Position numbers and translations under genes: made by a program
Notes under the pieces: model-generated
What the model was told of the DNA's origin: nothing
Database searches by the model: none
What the model saw: the letters and a program-made list of their open reading frames with translations, nothing else
Shown: in pieces, positions 1-7,823 of the stretch
How positions within the stretch are numbered: position 1 is the stretch's first letter
How the letters are laid out: every line of letters starts with the position of its first letter
Source: an uncultured Prevotella sp.
GTDB taxonomy: Bacteria > Bacteroidota > Bacteroidia > Bacteroidales > Bacteroidaceae
Length of the DNA: 10,204 nt
Reading direction: 5' to 3'
Assembly: GCA_900542795.1 (NCBI GenBank)
Contig: UQPD01000094.1
Coordinates: 1-10,204 of the forward strand

Positions 1-17
1 ATGTGTATAAGAGACAG
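1..17 (+). other. Residual Nextera transposon mosaic-end adapter (artifact)
   Basis: The first 17 bases, ATGTGTATAAGAGACAG, are identical to the last 17 of the 19-base Tn5/Nextera mosaic end used in tagmentation libraries (from established knowledge). This is untrimmed library sequence at a contig end, not genomic DNA. Genomic sequence should be taken to begin at position 18. Confidence 0.95.
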
Positions 18-26
18 AGCATTTAC

Positions 27-57
27 TTTGCTAATTAAAAATAAGGAACTACTTTTG
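27..57 (+). promoter_or_regulatory. Bacteroidota sigma-ABfr type promoter
   Basis: TTTG (27-30) is followed after exactly 19 bp by TACTTTTG (50-57). This matches the known Bacteroidota primary promoter (-33 TTTG, 19-21 bp, -7 TAnnTTTG) in every specified base. Transcription would start near 64-66 and run rightwards, giving a leader of about 215 nt before the hydrolase gene at 279. No better match lies closer to that gene. Both elements are downstream of the adapter, so they are genomic. The leader contains no open frame I would call; it has only a weak 5-bp hairpin (215-219 with 225-229). Function is inferred from consensus only. Confidence 0.72.
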
Positions 58-97
58 CATCGTTATCCTAAAACAATCTTTTTACCTTAAGGAACTA
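42..97 (+). repeat. Pair of 10-bp direct repeats around the promoter start
   Basis: TAAGGAACTA occurs at 42-51 and again at 88-97, 46 bp apart. The first copy lies in the promoter spacer and overlaps the first two bases of the -7 element. The second is about 25 nt into the predicted transcript. This could be a paired regulator site or part of a genus-specific promoter/leader repeat. It could also be chance in AT-rich DNA. Confidence 0.35.
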
Positions 98-278
98 ATA
101 CCTATTAAAACATCGGGTGGTTTGTTGCAAAAACAAGCTACCTTTTTTTGTTGTGAAGTAAAAAGTTGAGTTCTTTTAAGAATACAAGCCCTGCTTTGGA
201 TACTGAAACGAACGTTTGCCTCACGCAAATCCTACTGAACATTAAACAACGCATTTCGCTAATCCCTTATAACAAAGA

Positions 279-1241
279 ATGACAAAGAAAACCAAACACC
301 TACTTGCTACTGCAAGCATTATTGTGGCACTGATTGTGGCTTCGTTTGTAGGCGGAGCTTTTTACTTAATAGACTATGCACTGAAACCTGGTGACCGATC
401 GCGCGACGAACAAAAGGCGTGGAACGAAATAGATAGTACCTACCCTGGCATGATTGCTTGGCGCGACTCACTGCTGAAACAAAATGCTCTTAAAGACACC
501 ACGATACTTGCGCCCGATGGAGCTAAAATGCACGCTTGGTACGTGCGAGCTGACCATCCCACTGCAGCTACAGCACTGTTGGTTCACGGTTACACAGATT
601 GCAGCATACGCATGATGCCTTTGGGACGAATGTATAACCGCGACTTACACATGAACATTCTGCTACCCGACTTGCGCAATGCAGGACGCACCGACGGCGA
701 CCACTTTCAAATGGGATGGTTTGACCGCTACGATGTGAAGCAATGGGCCAAGCTACTTCCCCATTTATTTGGCGACTCTGTGCAGGCAGTGGTTCATGGT
801 GTGTCAATGGGAGCTGCCACAACAATGATGCTCTCGGGCGATGCTGACGTGCCTACTTGTGTAAAGACTTACGTGGAGGATTGTGGCTACACCAACGTAC
901 ACGACCAATTTAGCAAAGAATTGCAAGAACGCTTTTCACTCCCTTCATGGCCACTTATCCCATTGGCTTCCGCCCTTTGTCAATGGCGCTATGGTTGGAA
1001 CTTTGAGGTGGCTTCTGCCCTTAACCAAGTGAGTCAAAGCAAACGTCCCATGCTCTTTATCCACGGCACGGCTGATAAGTTTGTGCCCACTTGGATGGTA
1101 CACCCTCTTTACCAAGCCAAACGCTCAGGCTACAAGGAATTGTGGTTGGTACCTCAGGCCGAACACGCACGAAGCTATCAACGCTATCCGCAAGAATACA
1201 CACAACGTATAAATAGTTTTTTGCAGAAGACACTCAAATAA
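279..1241 (+). CDS. Membrane-anchored alpha/beta hydrolase (serine hydrolase)
   Basis: A 320-residue protein. Residues 1-7 are basic (MTKKTKH), followed by one hydrophobic segment at about 8-31 that acts as an uncleaved anchor or signal, so the enzyme domain probably faces the periplasm. The domain is a complete alpha/beta-hydrolase fold of the BAAT/FrsA/YqkD-like (COG1073) type. An HGYTD loop at 103-107 supplies the oxyanion hole, GVSMG at 174-178 carries the nucleophile Ser176, Asp266 lies in HGTADKFVP and His296 in the EHARSY motif near the end. The full triad makes esterase/acylhydrolase or peptidase-like activity plausible, but the substrate cannot be read from sequence. The ATG at 279 directly precedes the basic and hydrophobic N-terminus and has an A-rich upstream sequence. 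The MFS gene follows after 34 bp, suggesting co-transcription from the promoter at 27-57. There is no obvious link to the opposing carbohydrate genes. Confidence 0.88.
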   Translation: MTKKTKHLLATASIIVALIVASFVGGAFYLIDYALKPGDRSRDEQKAWNEIDSTYPGMIAWRDSLLKQNALKDTTILAPDGAKMHAWYVRADHPTAATALLVHGYTDCSIRMMPLGRMYNRDLHMNILLPDLRNAGRTDGDHFQMGWFDRYDVKQWAKLLPHLFGDSVQAVVHGVSMGAATTMMLSGDADVPTCVKTYVEDCGYTNVHDQFSKELQERFSLPSWPLIPLASALCQWRYGWNFEVASALNQVSQSKRPMLFIHGTADKFVPTWMVHPLYQAKRSGYKELWLVPQAEHARSYQRYPQEYTQRINSFLQKTLK

Positions 1242-1275
1242 AAATTCAAAAAACCTACAAAAACTACATAGAATT

Positions 1276-2472
1276 TTGAACACAAAACTATCCTCTAAAA
1301 CCTCAACACTCGAACCCAACCAAGGAATTCCACCTCGTCTGCTCTGGATGATGGCAATGGTGAGCGGACTCACTGTGGCAAACCTCTATTACAACCAACC
1401 CTTGCTCGAGGATATTCGAAAAGACCTCAATGTAAACGAGGTGCAAGCCAACCTCATCACCTTTGTAACACAAGTGGGCTATGCGCTCGGTCTGCTCTTA
1501 GTGGTGCCTTTAGCTGACATGTGGTCGCGACGCAAAATTGCTGCCACAAGTATGATTCTTGCAGCAATGATGGCAGTGGTTATTGCTTTTGCTACACGAG
1601 TGCAAGTGCTTTGGGCTGCCTCGTTAGTGCTCGGGGTGTGCTCCGTTATTCCACAAATGTTTGTACCCATGGCCCGCCTTTATTCGTTGCCACAGAACCA
1701 GTCACGCAACATGGGCTACGTGCTATCAGGTTTGCTGAGCGGTGTGCTTGGTGCTCGTGTCGTAAGTGGTTACGTGGGCGATTGGTTAGGCTGGCGCACT
1801 ATGTTTGGGGTGGCTGCGGTCATTATGCTGGTTTGTCTTGTAGTAAGTTTGCGCATGTTGCCTCGCATGCGTCCCACCTACCAAGGCTCTTTTGCCGGAC
1901 TGATGCACTCTATTCTGCGCATCTACAAAGAACACACACTTATTCGCCTCTATTCAGTGCGTGCAGCTTTTGCCTTTGGTAGTATGATGACCGTATGGTC
2001 GTGCATGGCATTCCACTTGGCGGGTGCTCCCTTCTACGCCAGTAGCGAGGCGGTGGGCATGTTAGGACTTTGCGGAATGGCTGGCGCAATGGCAGCCAGT
2101 GGCATTGGCCGTTTCATTCCTCGCTTTGGCATTATGCGCATTTCGTTAGTAGGCAGTTTGTTGCAACTGGCTGCTTGGACGATTGCTTGGTGCTTTGCCG
2201 ACAGCTACCTGGGACTTATTACTACCATCATCCTTGTGGACATTGGCGCACAATGCCACCAACTCAGCAACCAAAGTGGCTGTTTAGCTCAAACACCACG
2301 GGCTACCAATCGCAGCAACACCATTTTCATGTTCCACCTTTTTGTGGGTGGAAGCCTTGGCACGCTCTGTGCTGGTTTTGCTTGGAATGCACTGCAATGG
2401 ACGGGGGTATGCCTCTCGGGAGTGGCTTTTGCCTTGGTTTCGTTAGCTATTACAATCTTATTTAGGAAATAA
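1276..2472 (+). CDS. Major facilitator superfamily transporter (12 TM), probable efflux type
   Basis: A 398-residue inner-membrane protein made almost entirely of hydrophobic segments, consistent with 12 transmembrane helices. An early ANLYYNQPLL motif (35-44) in TM1 is typical of one MFS_1 subgroup of drug/metabolite-type permeases. The signature between TM2 and TM3, PLADMWSRRK (78-87), corresponds to MFS motif A (GxxxDRxGRR-like). The second half starts near residue 215 after a cytoplasmic loop. Substrate is unknown; the family includes proton-coupled exporters and uptake systems. The start is uncertain: the longest frame begins with TTG at 1276, with no in-frame ATG between the upstream stop and residue 25. 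An alternative ATG at 1348 would start MMAMVSG right at TM1 and drop the hydrophilic N-tail. I keep TTG because the tail gives a normal cytoplasmic N-terminus. It is likely co-transcribed with the hydrolase and ends at the bidirectional terminator. Confidence 0.87.
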   Translation: MNTKLSSKTSTLEPNQGIPPRLLWMMAMVSGLTVANLYYNQPLLEDIRKDLNVNEVQANLITFVTQVGYALGLLLVVPLADMWSRRKIAATSMILAAMMAVVIAFATRVQVLWAASLVLGVCSVIPQMFVPMARLYSLPQNQSRNMGYVLSGLLSGVLGARVVSGYVGDWLGWRTMFGVAAVIMLVCLVVSLRMLPRMRPTYQGSFAGLMHSILRIYKEHTLIRLYSVRAAFAFGSMMTVWSCMAFHLAGAPFYASSEAVGMLGLCGMAGAMAASGIGRFIPRFGIMRISLVGSLLQLAAWTIAWCFADSYLGLITTIILVDIGAQCHQLSNQSGCLAQTPRATNRSNTIFMFHLFVGGSLGTLCAGFAWNALQWTGVCLSGVAFALVSLAITILFRK

Positions 2473-2477
2473 TAAAA

Positions 2478-2533
2478 AAGCATAGCGAATAATGAATAGA
2501 AGTACAATTCATTATTCGCTATGCTTATTTTTT
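2478..2533. terminator. Bidirectional intrinsic terminator between convergent units
   Basis: A perfect 20-bp inverted repeat (2478-2497 paired with 2507-2526) encloses a 9-nt loop, AGAAGTACA. On the + strand it is followed by ATTTTTTT; on the minus strand the complement of the A-run at 2474-2479 supplies the T-tract. It lies 5 bp after the MFS stop and about 31 bp after the GH2 stop, between two convergent genes, so it can end both transcripts. The arms are AT-rich, but the length and both T-tracts make this a strong call. Confidence 0.93.
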
Positions 2534-2557
2534 GCTCCTAAAACTTCTAAAGAAGTA

Positions 2558-5059
2558 TCAATGCGATGTCAATTTGAGTGTAGCAGATTTCAACCCTTTG
2601 GCTGAAGCCTTTACTGTGATGGTGCCAGGCTGCTCGGTTGTAGAAATGATGGCTGACATCTGACCCGAGAATACCTTCATCTGTGGACGCTGCAACGACT
2701 CAAGCGAAGCGGGATTGCCATTGGTACCTGCTTTATAGTGTCCAGCACCCGATACAGTATACTTAATTTCGTTGTCAGCTAAAGGACAAAGATTTCCATC
2801 CTTGTCAACCACACTAACAGTTACAAACGAAAGGTCCTTGCCATCAGCAGTCAAACTGGTGCGGTCGGCTTCTAAGCGAATGGCATAAGGAGCACCCGCT
2901 GTGTGCATCTCGCGCGTAGCTGCTACACGACCTTGTGCATCGTAAGCCACAACCTTAAGTGTGCCAGGTTCGTACTTAGTATTCATCCACATCAAACGAT
3001 AACGACGTTGACGTTTAAAGGTGCGCTGCGACTCAGCATCAGCACTGTTATAAACTGTGACGGTTGTATCCTTCTCAACCATTCCCTGACTCTTACCATT
3101 GATAAAGAGTTCTGCCTTAGGGTAATTGGTGTAAACAAAGACAGGGGTGGTTTCACCCTCACGACCAGCCCAATTCCAATGGGGTAAGATATGAAGCGTC
3201 TCGGCTTGTTTATTCCAATGACTGCGATAGAGATAATAACGATCCTTAGGAATACCACCCATGTCGATAATACCAAAGAGTGAAGCATGGCTGGGCCAAT
3301 CGGTGTAATAAGGCGAAGGTTCACCCAAATAGTCGAAGCCCGTCCACACAAACTCGCCCATACACCAAGGTAAGTCGTCATGCTGAATCCAATCGTCCTC
3401 GGGGAGGTTTGACCAAGAGCAATGCTCTACGTCATACGACGAAGCTTGATGATCGGGGTACTTAGCCATTGCCTTTCGCTCAACGGGGAACTTGTATACA
3501 CCACGCGAACTAATGGTGGAGGCAGACTCTGTGCCAAGCAAAAAGCCTTGTGGCAACTTCTTGATGTTTTCAAGATATTTATGCGGACGATAGTTAAAGC
3601 CTGGTATCTCCATTGTAGCAGCCATACCATTATTTACAACTGCATCGGGATGATCCATTCCTTGTGTTACAGGACGTGTAGGGTCGAGTTGATGACAAAG
3701 TTGCTGCAAGCGATAGGCTATCTTTGTGCCACGGTCGCCATCGTCCTGGTCGGGAACTTCATTACCTATACACCACATCACGATGCTCGGATTGTTGCGA
3801 TAGTGACGCACCAAATGGTCGATATCTCGCTCAGCCCATTCGTCAAAAAATTGATGATAGCCATTCTGCACTTTCGGTGTAATCCACTCATCGAACGACT
3901 CGCCCATAAGCATCATTCCCATCTCATCGCAAGCTTGCACCAACTCGGGCGCAGGCATATTGTGTGAAGTGCGAATAGCATTACAGCCCATGTCCTTGAG
4001 AATGCGAATTTGACGACGAATAGCAGCCATGTTTACTTCAGCACCCAAAGCTCCTAAGTCGTGATGTTGACAGATGCCCTTAAACTTAAGAGGTTGTCCG
4101 TTAAGGAAGAATCCCTTGCCTGCCTCCACCTTTACTTGACGAATACCAAAGGTGGTGGTGTAGGTATCCTTGAGCGTAGAGCCTTCATAGATACGCGACT
4201 CTGAGGTGTAGAGATTAGGTGTTTCTACGGTCCACAACTGCGGTTTGCTCACCACAAACTGCTGACTGTAATGTTGTGTTTGAGCACTCTCTGCCGAACA
4301 TTTATTTTGCGCAACAACGTGCCCTGCTGCATCTTTTATTTCGGTCACAATGGTGTAGTCCTTCAACGATTTTCCTTTGGGAACTTCTAATTCCGTCTTT
4401 TGCGAAATGCGAGCAAAATCGCTGCCAATTTCATCGGTAATGACCTGCGTTCCCCACACGGGAACATGTGCATCTTCGGTCACAATGAGGTGAACATTGC
4501 GATAGATGCCAGCCCCTGGATACCAACGCGAACTCTCGCTTTGGTTTTCGAGACGCACTGCCAACTCATTTTTCACCCCTTGCTTTAAGAAAGGCGTTGC
4601 ATCTACATAAAACGTATTGTAACCATAAGGCCAATACACAGCTTTTTCGCCATTGATATACACCTGTGCATGACTCATAGCACCATCAAACACCAAGGTG
4701 CAACGCTTGTTTCCCGTGAACTCAGGCACTTCAAAAGCAAGTCTGTACCAGCCCGTTCCTACAAAGGGTAAACCACCCGTACGCCCTGCATGCTCCATGG
4801 CTTGTGTTTGCCCATCTTGTGCAATAGCCGTGTTCTGTTTATCATTGTCAATGCTAAAAGGACCATAAATAGCCCAATCGTGAGGCACGCTAACAGTTTG
4901 CCACTTCGCATCATTATAGTCGGTACGCGCAAATTGTGCATTATCAATGCGCGTAAACTTCCAGCCTTTTTCAAGCTGACGTTCAGTGCGCTGCGCCCAA
5001 AGGTTAAAAGGCACAGATAAGAGGGCTGCACAGAACAAACATCTGGTTAAGTGTGTCAT
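2558..5059 (-). CDS. GH2 beta-galactosidase, periplasmic
   Basis: An 833-residue glycoside hydrolase family 2 protein. A Sec signal peptide (about 1-23, ending LWAQ) lacks a lipobox, so a periplasmic location is expected. Domain order: jelly-roll sugar-binding domain (about 25-195, with VPHDW at 58-62 and GTGWYR at 101-106), Ig-like GH2 domain (about 200-308), TIM barrel (about 309-615), DUF4982-type beta domain (about 620-715) and a C-terminal Ig-like GH2 domain (about 725-830). Catalytic residues: acid/base Glu434 in MWCIGNEV and nucleophile Glu511 in GTESAS; GEFVWTGFDYLGEP (568-581) is the following barrel strand typical of this Bacteroidota group. Retaining exo-hydrolysis of terminal beta-galactosides is the best guess, because a GH53 galactanase lies 46 bp upstream. 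Other GH2 specificities such as beta-glucuronidase cannot be excluded from sequence alone. It is the last gene of the minus-strand unit and is full length, with no frameshift. Confidence 0.92.
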   Translation of the reverse strand: MTHLTRCLFCAALLSVPFNLWAQRTERQLEKGWKFTRIDNAQFARTDYNDAKWQTVSVPHDWAIYGPFSIDNDKQNTAIAQDGQTQAMEHAGRTGGLPFVGTGWYRLAFEVPEFTGNKRCTLVFDGAMSHAQVYINGEKAVYWPYGYNTFYVDATPFLKQGVKNELAVRLENQSESSRWYPGAGIYRNVHLIVTEDAHVPVWGTQVITDEIGSDFARISQKTELEVPKGKSLKDYTIVTEIKDAAGHVVAQNKCSAESAQTQHYSQQFVVSKPQLWTVETPNLYTSESRIYEGSTLKDTYTTTFGIRQVKVEAGKGFFLNGQPLKFKGICQHHDLGALGAEVNMAAIRRQIRILKDMGCNAIRTSHNMPAPELVQACDEMGMMLMGESFDEWITPKVQNGYHQFFDEWAERDIDHLVRHYRNNPSIVMWCIGNEVPDQDDGDRGTKIAYRLQQLCHQLDPTRPVTQGMDHPDAVVNNGMAATMEIPGFNYRPHKYLENIKKLPQGFLLGTESASTISSRGVYKFPVERKAMAKYPDHQASSYDVEHCSWSNLPEDDWIQHDDLPWCMGEFVWTGFDYLGEPSPYYTDWPSHASLFGIIDMGGIPKDRYYLYRSHWNKQAETLHILPHWNWAGREGETTPVFVYTNYPKAELFINGKSQGMVEKDTTVTVYNSADAESQRTFKRQRRYRLMWMNTKYEPGTLKVVAYDAQGRVAATREMHTAGAPYAIRLEADRTSLTADGKDLSFVTVSVVDKDGNLCPLADNEIKYTVSGAGHYKAGTNGNPASLESLQRPQMKVFSGQMSAIISTTEQPGTITVKASAKGLKSATLKLTSH

Positions 5060-5105
5060 TTATCTTTTTATTTAAAATCTATTATTTGCTTGTTTTTTAG
5101 GAACT

Positions 5106-6248
5106 TCATTTGCAAAAAGCCTGCATAACCTTCGAAGGCTTGCCCTGCTGTGTAAAGGCTCCCATGTCGTAGGCTCCCCAGTTATCGAAGAACGTGGTAT
5201 ACGATTGTGGACGCCAATTCCCCCACACTTCGGGTTCCCAATAGAACACACCACTGCACACATCAATGCCCAACGCCTTAGCCTTAGTCATAAAGTCGGT
5301 TGTAACCTGTGTTGCCAAAGCCTCGTTTGCCTCGCTCTTTACACCAAACTCTGCCACAACCACAGGCACTTTATAGGTGTTGTGTACCTCCTTTATATAG
5401 TTAATGGCTTGCGTGTTCACAGTCAGCGGGTCAACGCCCTCTTGGTCCACTTGTGGATAGTGCGAAAATGCCACGGCATCGAACTTACCACCCTTAGCCT
5501 TAAACTGTTGCAACCACCATCGGTTGTCAGTTGCCTTGCTTGCCGTGTTAAGATGTAACATTACTTGGGCTTGAGGCAATACAGCCTTAGCTGCATTATA
5601 ACCCGAGTTGTAAAGATTGACAAAATTCGACCATCCTGTGCTGATATCGCCTTGATCGTTCCAAAGCTGTCCTGTAGGATGCAACATGCCATTGCGCGTT
5701 TCGTTACCAATCTGCACCCACTTAGGCGTAACACCCGCAGCAACCACTGCTTGCAAAACACTGCGTGTGTGTGTAGCTACTTGCTTACTCAATGCTGCCA
5801 AACTTAAATTTTTCCAAGCTTCGGGCGTTTGCTGACGCGAAGGGTCTGCCCAAAGGTCTGAATAGTGAAAGTCTATCATCACATCCATACCAGCCTCCTT
5901 AGCTGCCTTTGCCTTTGCCACCACATCGGCAGTATTATTAAAATGGCATGCAGCATTCTCAGGATTTACCCACACACGTAATCGAATGGCATTCATTCCT
6001 AATTCTTTCATCAACACCGGACAGGTACGCATCTCGCCTGCTGCATTGTAAAACTGCTTTCCATCGGCAGCCATCTCAGTATACCAACTAATGTCTGCAC
6101 CATGCACAAAAGTGGTTGTAGTTTCGGTCGGCTCATTAGGTGTAGGGGTTGGTTGAGGTGTAGGAGTAGAAGACTCAGGACTATCACTTCCACAAGCTGC
6201 AAATGTAATGGCAAACAATGCCAATAACGAATATATTTTCTTTTTCAT
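5106..6248 (-). CDS. GH53 arabinogalactan endo-beta-1,4-galactanase, lipoprotein
   Basis: A 380-residue protein. It begins with a lipoprotein signal peptide ending FAAC (lipid Cys19), then a Pro/Thr/Ser-rich linker (about 22-47) that would hold the enzyme away from the membrane. The remainder is a GH53 TIM barrel: GADISWYTEM (50-59), NAIRLRVWVNPENA (86-99), FHYSDLWADP (127-136) and QIGNETRNGMLHPTGQLW (179-196). Glu183 in GNET is the acid/base. The nucleophile is probably Glu300 in VVVAEFG at the end of strand 7; its surroundings differ from the more usual VETAYP-like motif. The enzyme cleaves internal beta-1,4-galactosyl bonds in type I (arabino)galactan from pectin. Location on the outer membrane, possibly surface-exposed, is inferred; the residues after Cys19 (GSDSPE) are only mildly acidic. 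It is followed 46 bp later by the GH2 gene, which would finish the released oligosaccharides. A near-consensus promoter directly precedes the gene. Confidence 0.93.
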   Translation of the reverse strand: MKKKIYSLLALFAITFAACGSDSPESSTPTPQPTPTPNEPTETTTTFVHGADISWYTEMAADGKQFYNAAGEMRTCPVLMKELGMNAIRLRVWVNPENAACHFNNTADVVAKAKAAKEAGMDVMIDFHYSDLWADPSRQQTPEAWKNLSLAALSKQVATHTRSVLQAVVAAGVTPKWVQIGNETRNGMLHPTGQLWNDQGDISTGWSNFVNLYNSGYNAAKAVLPQAQVMLHLNTASKATDNRWWLQQFKAKGGKFDAVAFSHYPQVDQEGVDPLTVNTQAINYIKEVHNTYKVPVVVAEFGVKSEANEALATQVTTDFMTKAKALGIDVCSGVFYWEPEVWGNWRPQSYTTFFDNWGAYDMGAFTQQGKPSKVMQAFCK

Positions 6249-6270
6249 GAATTTGGAGTTTCGGTTATGA

Positions 6271-6302
6271 CAAAAATATGAATTATAAATTAAGTATACA
6301 AT
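6271..6302 (-). promoter_or_regulatory. Internal promoter ahead of the GH53-GH2 pair
   Basis: Read on the minus strand, ATTG (6302-6299) is followed after 20 bp by TATTTTTG (6278-6271). The -7 box fits TAnnTTTG fully; the -33 box has 3 of 4 consensus bases. Predicted start is near 6264, giving a leader of about 16 nt before the GH53 ATG at 6248. It sits entirely in the 54-bp spacer after the amylase stop, where no terminator hairpin is visible, so read-through from upstream is also possible. Confidence 0.55.
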
Positions 6303-7799
6303 TTATTTCAAAAGTATTTTCAAGTTCTTGTTACCGACCCTCACAACGTAGCATCCCATGGGCAATGCAAGCGAAAGTTGCGACACCTTGCCTTGATAAC
6401 AAATGCGTCCGTCTGCCGAAACAATGTTAACTGAAACAGGTATGGCGGTAAGAATATTAATTTTACCATTGGCAACGCTAACACATTTCTCCGTAAACTG
6501 CAATTCGGCTACCGAAGCCGCTACAGCCTCATCAGCAAACATTTGCCAGTTGCTACCATTTGCTACCAGTTGATAGCCTTGTGGCACAGTGGTAGGTGCA
6601 GCTGCACCAATGCGTGTAATGAGTTTACCTTTATGTCCGATGGCACAACTTTCATAATACTTTGAACGTTCTGTTACCGTTACATCGCTCTGCGAATGCA
6701 GTCCTACGGCACGACGCACAGCAATCATGCGGTTAATGGCATCCTGATCAGCTCCCACCCAGTGTGGCCAAAACACACAAGGAATACCTGGCGAAGAAAG
6801 CAAAAAGGCGTAAGCAGCCTGAATGTTGCCCGTATACTTATTTCCGTCACGATACGTGTCATGGTTATCAACAAAAGTCACAGCATAGCGATTGTATTTG
6901 TGGTGATGAATCATGCCCGCTGGGCGCCACGTTGTTTTGTCCTCTATCCACGACATATTGGCAAAATTATTCTTTGCCAAACCATTGTTTAAGGCTGCGT
7001 ATTTCGAAGGAAAATCAAAAGCCATGCTCTGTTTCCCCGTAGCCTCAATCCAAGCAGCAACGGCATCGTAACTTCCATCCCAATATTCGCCCACCGACAC
7101 ATAAGGCTGCGAAGCTTGGTTGTAAATGCCCACGTATTTACCATTAAAACCTTTGCAAAAGTCGTAACGCCAACCATCGTAACCAAAATCACCATGCAGC
7201 CAACTAAGGTAAGCCACAATATCCTGCTGCACATAAGCCGAAGTATGATCAAGGTCGCGTGCGCCACTCCAATTTTCGCCTGTATCTTTTGCCCCTTTAG
7301 CAGTACCATACCAAGAGCCAGCCGACTTGTCGGTATTCATTTCATCGTCGCTGCAAATGTGGTCGGTAGTGAGTTGAAACGACCCATACGTGCCAAAATC
7401 ATCGGTGGTAAAATTGCCCCAACCTGTGTTTCCTGCACGATGGTTCACCACTATGTCTGCTATCACTTTTACACCATTATGATGAAGCGTAGCAATAAGC
7501 GATTTCAAATTTTCTGCCGTTCCCCAACATGAGGTTTGGTTATTCCACTGACGCGGATGGTAGCCCACATTACTGCCACCCACAGCTCCCCCACCCTCAG
7601 CACTTGCCGAAGGAGGCAACCATACTAACGTAAAGTTTTTGCCAATCTCGTCAGCTTGTTCAGCAAGTTGTGTCCAACCTGTTTGCTTTTGCGAGTTCCA
7701 ATAAAAACCTTGCAACATCACATCCTCACTCTCGACAGGGGCTTGCGCAAACATCGAAGCCGACAACAGTGCAAATAATAATACCGTAAAATGTTTCAT
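6303..7799 (-). CDS. Plant-type GH13 alpha-amylase with C-terminal T9SS sorting tail
   Basis: A 498-residue protein. A Sec signal peptide (about 1-19, ending MFAQ) has no lipobox. The GH13 barrel carries all four conserved regions: DIVVNH (115-120), GWRYDF (209-214) with nucleophile Asp213, SVGEYW (235-240) with acid/base Glu238, and FVDNHDT (309-315) with transition-state stabiliser Asp314. The overall pattern (VMLQGFYWNS, HICSDD, DLDHTS, SSPGIPCVFWPHW and a short beta domain C around 376-420) resembles barley-type, subfamily GH13_6 amylases rather than classical SusG; this is from memory of the family. Residues about 432-498 form a separate beta-rich tail ending CYVVRVGNKNLKILLK, with SADGR at 461-465, which is the usual form of a type A T9SS C-terminal domain. 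Endo-hydrolysis of alpha-1,4 bonds in extracellular starch is expected. The start is ATG at 7799; an in-frame GTG at 7832 would add 11 residues, lies within a hairpin arm and would spoil the signal peptide. Confidence 0.93.
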   Translation of the reverse strand: MKHFTVLLFALLSASMFAQAPVESEDVMLQGFYWNSQKQTGWTQLAEQADEIGKNFTLVWLPPSASAEGGGAVGGSNVGYHPRQWNNQTSCWGTAENLKSLIATLHHNGVKVIADIVVNHRAGNTGWGNFTTDDFGTYGSFQLTTDHICSDDEMNTDKSAGSWYGTAKGAKDTGENWSGARDLDHTSAYVQQDIVAYLSWLHGDFGYDGWRYDFCKGFNGKYVGIYNQASQPYVSVGEYWDGSYDAVAAWIEATGKQSMAFDFPSKYAALNNGLAKNNFANMSWIEDKTTWRPAGMIHHHKYNRYAVTFVDNHDTYRDGNKYTGNIQAAYAFLLSSPGIPCVFWPHWVGADQDAINRMIAVRRAVGLHSQSDVTVTERSKYYESCAIGHKGKLITRIGAAAPTTVPQGYQLVANGSNWQMFADEAVAASVAELQFTEKCVSVANGKINILTAIPVSVNIVSADGRICYQGKVSQLSLALPMGCYVVRVGNKNLKILLK

Positions 7800-7823
7800 A
7801 TTGCGTAACTTATTAAATATAAG

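Noticed and set aside
214..230. Small hairpin in the leader of the hydrolase gene
   Set aside because: Only five base pairs plus a wobble; expected by chance and not followed by a T-tract.
1521..1982. Open frame of 153 codons on the + strand
   Set aside because: Overlaps the MFS transporter in another frame; the MFS frame has clear motifs and continuous membrane segments.
2992..3381. Open frame of 129 codons on the minus strand
   Set aside because: Same-strand alternative frame inside the GH2 gene, with no family features; the GH2 frame is intact across it.
3422..3967. Open frame of 181 codons on the + strand
   Set aside because: It lies wholly antisense to the catalytic barrel of the GH2 gene, has no promoter or recognisable domain and a Cys/His-rich composition typical of a shadow frame.
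7116..7532. Open frame of 138 codons on the + strand
   Set aside because: Antisense to the conserved amylase barrel, with low-complexity composition and no start signals.
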